64,000 nucleotides of DNA from Flavobacterium frigidimaris (lineage in GTDB: Bacteria > Bacteroidota > Bacteroidia > Flavobacteriales > Flavobacteriaceae), in the NCBI GenBank assembly GCA_900129595.1, contig FQWG01000006.1:1-64000 (forward strand). Direction: 5' to 3'. Shown piece by piece: positions 60,576-64,000 of this stretch. The position numbers and the translations under genes were made by a program. How positions within the stretch are numbered: the first letter of the stretch is position 1; each line of letters opens with the position of its first letter. Below the pieces are notes generated by a model, which was given only the letters and a program-made list of their open reading frames with translations, was not told where the DNA came from and did not search any database.

Positions 60576-61493
60576 TTACTCACAAAACAAATATTTCCGA
60601 GAACCCGGACCTTTCTTTCCTGAAGGAATGATTAAATGCGATTCAAACTTTTTTCCTTTCAAAACATCATTCACAAAATCCAGTACATATTGTTTGCCAT
60701 CATGAAAAAGATAACCTGAAAATTCATGTCCGCCGCCGCAAAAAGTAATTAATTCAATGTCTTTGTGTAAGTTATGCATATGATTATAAACAGCATAAGA
60801 ACCAAAAAGAATCAGCCAACCTGAAGCATTTGTTGGGCAGGAGCGGTGTGAGCCAGCCGCGTACGGAACTGTATCATCATTATTTCCGTGTGCCAGTAAC
60901 ATCGGAATTGCTTTTTCTTTCGTGATCAAATTGATGTCCTGAATGGCACCGGAACCTCCAATGAAACCTTTGTATTTAAAGTTTTCAGGAAGATTGTTTT
61001 TATAAAGATTCATGAGTTTGTAATCCCAAAACGAAGCGTGAAAACCAATTTCGGCGCCGGCACTAATTCCTGAAATGAATATTTTTGAGGTGTCGAGATT
61101 GTATTTATTAGCATTTTCGATCAAAAAAGAAGTCGCCTGCCACATATCGCTTACGCCAATCTGGATGGCTTTTATTTTTTCGGTTAAAGTTCCTTTACAG
61201 CCAAAATCTTTTCCTTTCATATATAAAGAATATGAAATACTAGCAACCGCATAACCATTTTTGGCCATAAACATTCCAAAATCTTTCTCGCTTGTGCGTT
61301 CTCCGCCCGAAAATCCTCCGCCAAAAGCAAAAATGATTAACGGGATTTTTTCGTTGGTTTTCTTCTGAGGCAGGTACAAATCCAGATCCAGTTTGAGAGT
61401 GTCATTCTGAAAATAAGTCATTGTTTTGATTTCCTGTGCCTGAGTATTGTGAAAAGTGAGAATGGCAAAAAGTAAAAAGATGATTTTTTTCAT
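60576..61493 (-). CDS. Exported alpha/beta-hydrolase (esterase-like)
   Basis: A 305-residue protein with a signal peptide (residues 1-19, ending TQA). The alpha/beta-hydrolase fold is marked by the oxyanion GGGFSGG, the nucleophile elbow GISAGAEIGFH, a charge-relay Asp in GNNDDTVPY and a His in GGGHEFSG. It is probably a secreted or periplasmic esterase or lipase, with the substrate unknown. A -7 element (TATATTTG) at 61599-61606 and a repeat-containing leader of about 105 bases precede it. Confidence 0.87.
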   Translation of the reverse strand: MKKIIFLLFAILTFHNTQAQEIKTMTYFQNDTLKLDLDLYLPQKKTNEKIPLIIFAFGGGFSGGERTSEKDFGMFMAKNGYAVASISYSLYMKGKDFGCKGTLTEKIKAIQIGVSDMWQATSFLIENANKYNLDTSKIFISGISAGAEIGFHASFWDYKLMNLYKNNLPENFKYKGFIGGSGAIQDINLITKEKAIPMLLAHGNNDDTVPYAAGSHRSCPTNASGWLILFGSYAVYNHMHNLHKDIELITFCGGGHEFSGYLFHDGKQYVLDFVNDVLKGKKFESHLIIPSGKKGPGSRKYLFCE

Positions 61494-61549
61494 GATAAAG
61501 TGTTTTTTGAATCGCGCAAACGCTCAAAGTCTTTTTATTCCTGCTTTTT

Positions 61550-61580
61550 GACTTTGTGCCTTTGCGTCTTTGCGTGCAAA
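61550..61580. repeat. Dispersed repeat, GCGTCTTTGCG family
   Basis: GACTTTGTGCCTTTGCGTCT followed by TTGCGTGCAAA, closely related to the copy at 1458-1480. It lies in the 5' leader of the esterase gene. Confidence 0.5.
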
Positions 61581-61598
61581 TTTTTCGGCAATGTTATT

Positions 61599-61606
61599 CA
61601 AATATA
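61599..61606 (-). promoter_or_regulatory. -7 promoter element for the esterase
   Basis: Minus-strand TATATTTG, about 106 bases before the start, giving a leader that contains the dispersed repeat. Confidence 0.5.
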
Positions 61607-61746
61607 AGAGGAAATTTTACAAAGAAATAAACTTGTATAGCTTTTTTCTTTGCACCTTTGAACCTCTGTAACTTTGCGTCTTTAAAACAAAGTTTTAGAA
61701 TAAAAAAAATCTAAAACCTAAAATCTGAAATCTGAAATCAAAAACG

Positions 61747-61754
61747 TATATTTG
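61747..61754 (+). promoter_or_regulatory. -7 promoter element for the DUF493 operon
   Basis: TATATTTG, 21 bases before ATG 61775. Confidence 0.55.
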
Positions 61755-61774
61755 CTTTCTATTTTAATGTGCAA

Positions 61775-62071
61775 ATGGAGAACGATAAAGAAAAAAACAC
61801 CGCCGAATTTTACGAAAGATTAAAGGTCGAATTAGATAACTCAAATACTTGGCCTGCAGAATATTTGTATAAATTTATAATGCCTTCGGTTAACGATAAT
61901 GTTGAGACAGTTGAAAAAGCTTTTGACGGTATGGGCGCGGTTATTAAAACAACAAAATCTAAAACAGGTAAATTTACCAGTGTTTCTGTAGATGTTACAA
62001 TGAATAGCGCTGATCACGTGATTAGCAAATACATTGAAGTTTCTACAATAGAAGGTATAGTTTCATTATAA
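61775..62071 (+). CDS. DUF493 family protein
   Basis: A 98-residue protein of the DUF493/YbeD group, small ferredoxin-like proteins of unknown role, with the pattern ELDNSNTWPAEYLYKFIMPSVNDNVETVE and the end VDVTMNSADHVISKYIEVS. I chose ATG 61775 over GTG 61769. It is followed 3 bases later by the DUF4290 gene, then by murA, so the three are probably one transcript for cell-wall or housekeeping functions. Confidence 0.88.
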   Translation: MENDKEKNTAEFYERLKVELDNSNTWPAEYLYKFIMPSVNDNVETVEKAFDGMGAVIKTTKSKTGKFTSVSVDVTMNSADHVISKYIEVSTIEGIVSL

Positions 62072-62074
62072 GTT

Positions 62075-62797
62075 ATGGTCGAAAAATATAAAAAAGAAGT
62101 TGCGAATGACGTTGTTTTCAATTTAGAATATAATTCTGAGAGACAGCGTTTACTTATTCCGGAATATGGTCGTCATTTGCAAAAACTGATCGATCAGGCT
62201 ACTATTATCGAAGATGATGAAACCCGCAACAAAGCGGCGAAATATATCATTCAGGTGATGGGAAGTCTGAATCCGCATTTGCGTGATGTACCCGATTTTC
62301 AGCATAAATTATGGGATCAGCTTTTTATCATGTCTGATTTTAAATTGAATGTAGAATCGCCATATCCAATTCCGTCGAGAGATGTATTGCAGCTAAAACC
62401 GGATGTTTTACAGTATCCGCAGAACTTTCCGAAATACAGGTTTTATGGTAACAATATCAAATATATGATTGATGTTGCCAATAAATGGGAAGATGGTGAA
62501 ATGAAAAATGCATTGGTTCTGGTAATCGCCAACCACATGAAAAAATCATATCTAAGCTGGAATAAAGACACAGTAAAAGACGATGTTATTTTTGAGCATT
62601 TATTTGAATTGTCAGGAGGTAAAATCAATTTGTTGCAAAGTACAGAAGAGCTTTTGAATACAACAGATTTATTGCGTACCAATAAGCGTATGTCCAATAA
62701 AATTACACCAGCCGGACCGCCTAAAATCCAAAGTAACAAAAACAATAATAAAGGCGGAAAACCAAAGCCTTTTCAAAAAAATAATAATCAGAAATAA
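62075..62797 (+). CDS. DUF4290 family protein
   Basis: A 240-residue protein of the Bacteroidota family DUF4290, placed directly upstream of murA as is common in this phylum. The signature is FNLEYNSERQRLLIPEYGRHLQKLIDQA and ending Lys/Asn-rich. Its role is unknown. Conservation of its place before murA suggests a link with cell-envelope synthesis, which is inference. Confidence 0.88.
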   Translation: MVEKYKKEVANDVVFNLEYNSERQRLLIPEYGRHLQKLIDQATIIEDDETRNKAAKYIIQVMGSLNPHLRDVPDFQHKLWDQLFIMSDFKLNVESPYPIPSRDVLQLKPDVLQYPQNFPKYRFYGNNIKYMIDVANKWEDGEMKNALVLVIANHMKKSYLSWNKDTVKDDVIFEHLFELSGGKINLLQSTEELLNTTDLLRTNKRMSNKITPAGPPKIQSNKNNNKGGKPKPFQKNNNQK

Positions 62798-62803
62798 AAA
62801 AGG

Positions 62804-62880
62804 TGCTAAGATACTAAGGAGCTAAGATGCTAAGATTTTAGCTTAGAACCTCAGAATCTCAGAACCTTAGAACCTAAAAA
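62804..62880. repeat. Dispersed repeat with CTAAGATGCTAAG and CAGAACCTTAGAACC runs
   Basis: Several near-tandem copies of GCTAAGATACTAAGGAGCTAAG and TAGAACCTCAGAATCTCAG lie between the DUF4290 and murA genes. The pattern is one of the short intergenic repeats of flavobacteria. It sits inside what is probably one operon. Confidence 0.55.
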
Positions 62881-62886
62881 AGATCT

Positions 62887-64000
62887 ATGGGAATTTTTAA
62901 AATCGAGGGAGGAATTCCTTTAAAAGGAGAAATCACTCCGCAAGGAGCAAAGAATGAGGCATTACAAATTTTATGTGCCGTGCTTCTAACGGGTGATAAA
63001 GTTAGGATTAATAATATTCCCGATATTATTGACATCAATAAATTAATCACATTGTTGGGTAATTTAGGAGTAAAAATTCAACGCAATGAGCCGGGTTCGA
63101 TTACGTTTCAGGCAGATGAGGTAAATGTTGGATATTTAGAAACAGAAGCTTTCAAAAAAGAAGGCGGAGCGTTACGTGGTTCTATTATGATTGTTGGACC
63201 ACTATTGGCACGTTTCGGAAAAGGATATATTCCAAAACCGGGAGGAGATAAAATTGGCCGTCGCAGATTAGATACACACTTTGAAGGTTTTATTAACCTT
63301 GGAGCAAAATTCAGATACAATAGAGAAGATCATTTTTATGGAGTAGAATCTCCAAAAGAAGGCCTTACCGGAACAGATATGCTGCTTGATGAAGCATCAG
63401 TTACCGGAACAGCAAATATCGTTATGGCTGCTGTTTTGGCAAAAGGAAAAACGACAGTTTACAATGCAGCTTGTGAGCCTTACTTGCAGCAATTGTGTAA
63501 AATGCTGAACTCTATGGGAGCTAAAATTACCGGAGTTGGATCGAACTTATTGACGATCGAAGGTGTTGAAAGCCTTGGCGGATGTGAGCACAGAATCTTG
63601 CCTGACATGATCGAAATTGGTTCATGGATTGGTCTTGCAGCGATGACAAAAAGCGAAATCACAATTAAAGATGTAAGCTGGGAAAACTTAGGTTTGATCC
63701 CAAATACCTTTAGAAAATTAGGTATCACAATCGAAAAACGCGGAGATGATATTTATATTCCTGCTCACAAAAATGGGTACGAAGTAAAAACAGATATTGA
63801 CGGTTCTATTCTAACAATTGCAGATGCACCATGGCCGGGATTTACACCTGACTTATTGAGTATTGTTCTGGTTGTGGCAACACAGGCAAAAGGCGATGTT
63901 TTGATTCACCAGAAAATGTTCGAAAGCCGTTTGTTCTTCGTAGATAAATTAATAGACATGGGAGCAAAAATTATGTTATGTGATCCGCACAGGGCGGTAG
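62887..64000 (+). CDS. murA: UDP-N-acetylglucosamine 1-carboxyvinyltransferase (partial)
   Basis: The first 371 codons of murA, cut by the window's right edge. It catalyses the first committed step of peptidoglycan synthesis, adding enolpyruvate to UDP-GlcNAc. Visible family marks are the substrate-binding QGAKNEALQILCAVLL near the start, LRGSIMIVGPLLARFG (about residues 98-113) and the active-site-loop region around GDKIGRRRLDTH (about 118-129). The usual fosfomycin-target Cys loop region is replaced by that sequence, with Asp in place of the Cys, so fosfomycin resistance is expected from what is known of Cys-to-Asp forms. Confidence 0.93.
   Translation, partial: MGIFKIEGGIPLKGEITPQGAKNEALQILCAVLLTGDKVRINNIPDIIDINKLITLLGNLGVKIQRNEPGSITFQADEVNVGYLETEAFKKEGGALRGSIMIVGPLLARFGKGYIPKPGGDKIGRRRLDTHFEGFINLGAKFRYNREDHFYGVESPKEGLTGTDMLLDEASVTGTANIVMAAVLAKGKTTVYNAACEPYLQQLCKMLNSMGAKITGVGSNLLTIEGVESLGGCEHRILPDMIEIGSWIGLAAMTKSEITIKDVSWENLGLIPNTFRKLGITIEKRGDDIYIPAHKNGYEVKTDIDGSILTIADAPWPGFTPDLLSIVLVVATQAKGDVLIHQKMFESRLFFVDKLIDMGAKIMLCDPHRAV

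Overview
The window looks like a chromosomal segment of a Flavobacterium-type member of the Bacteroidota. The evidence is low GC, many TAnnTTTG-type -7 promoter elements, few Shine-Dalgarno sequences, a SusC/SusD pair, head-GIN and DUF4290 proteins, and the intergenic inverted repeats common in this group. Roughly 55 protein genes and one tRNA-Met are supported. Family names come from reading motifs; no database search was run.

Layout. (1) 1-7.6 kb: the edge of an ISAon1-like transposase, thioredoxin reductase trxB, and a tight PadR / PspC / head-GIN envelope-stress-like operon with a second GIN protein, followed by small household proteins. (2) 7.7-14.6 kb: a copper-handling cluster on the minus strand. 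It holds a Cu P-type ATPase, a multicopper oxidase with a fused outer-membrane-like tail, an AraC-type regulator carrying its own CxxC metal domain, a DUF3347 protein and a Cys/His-rich exported protein. (3) 14.6-16.8 kb: a divergent AraC regulator and MFS exporter. (4) 17.1-24.1 kb: SusC, SusD and a DUF4957/DUF5123-like surface lipoprotein. The promoter carries a LacI-type palindromic operator, but no glycosidase or regulator gene lies nearby. (5) 24.2-41.5 kb: ordinary backbone with several AraC regulators, an SMR exporter, Crp/Fnr, a MocR-type regulator that lacks the PLP lysine, a TonB receptor, the TIGR03916/TIGR03915 DNA-repair-like pair, a Na+/H+ antiporter, an aldo-keto reductase and map.

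(6) 41.6-54.2 kb is the accessory part: a 12.5 kb integrated element in the 3' end of tRNA-Met, bounded by a perfect 47-bp direct repeat. It encodes a tyrosine integrase with an excisionase-like partner, a degenerate integrase-like protein, a serine recombinase, an XRE regulator, a possible replication-type protein and two defence-like modules. Module A is AbiH, a HEPN protein and a membrane-anchored protein. Module B is two AbiTii-domain proteins around a new 359-residue protein. All three module-B proteins carry the same Gly/Asn-rich segment and their ends overlap. This is the best candidate for an undescribed system here. The element also shows paired 13-bp-spaced repeats near both ends (likely integrase arm sites) and five copies of a 10-bp motif in the divergent integrase control region.

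(7) 54.3-64 kb: conserved backbone with a START-like protein, a class IV aminotransferase, YqgE, HU, fmt, recQ, an AAA ATPase, an esterase, DUF493, DUF4290 and the first 371 codons of murA, which runs off the window.
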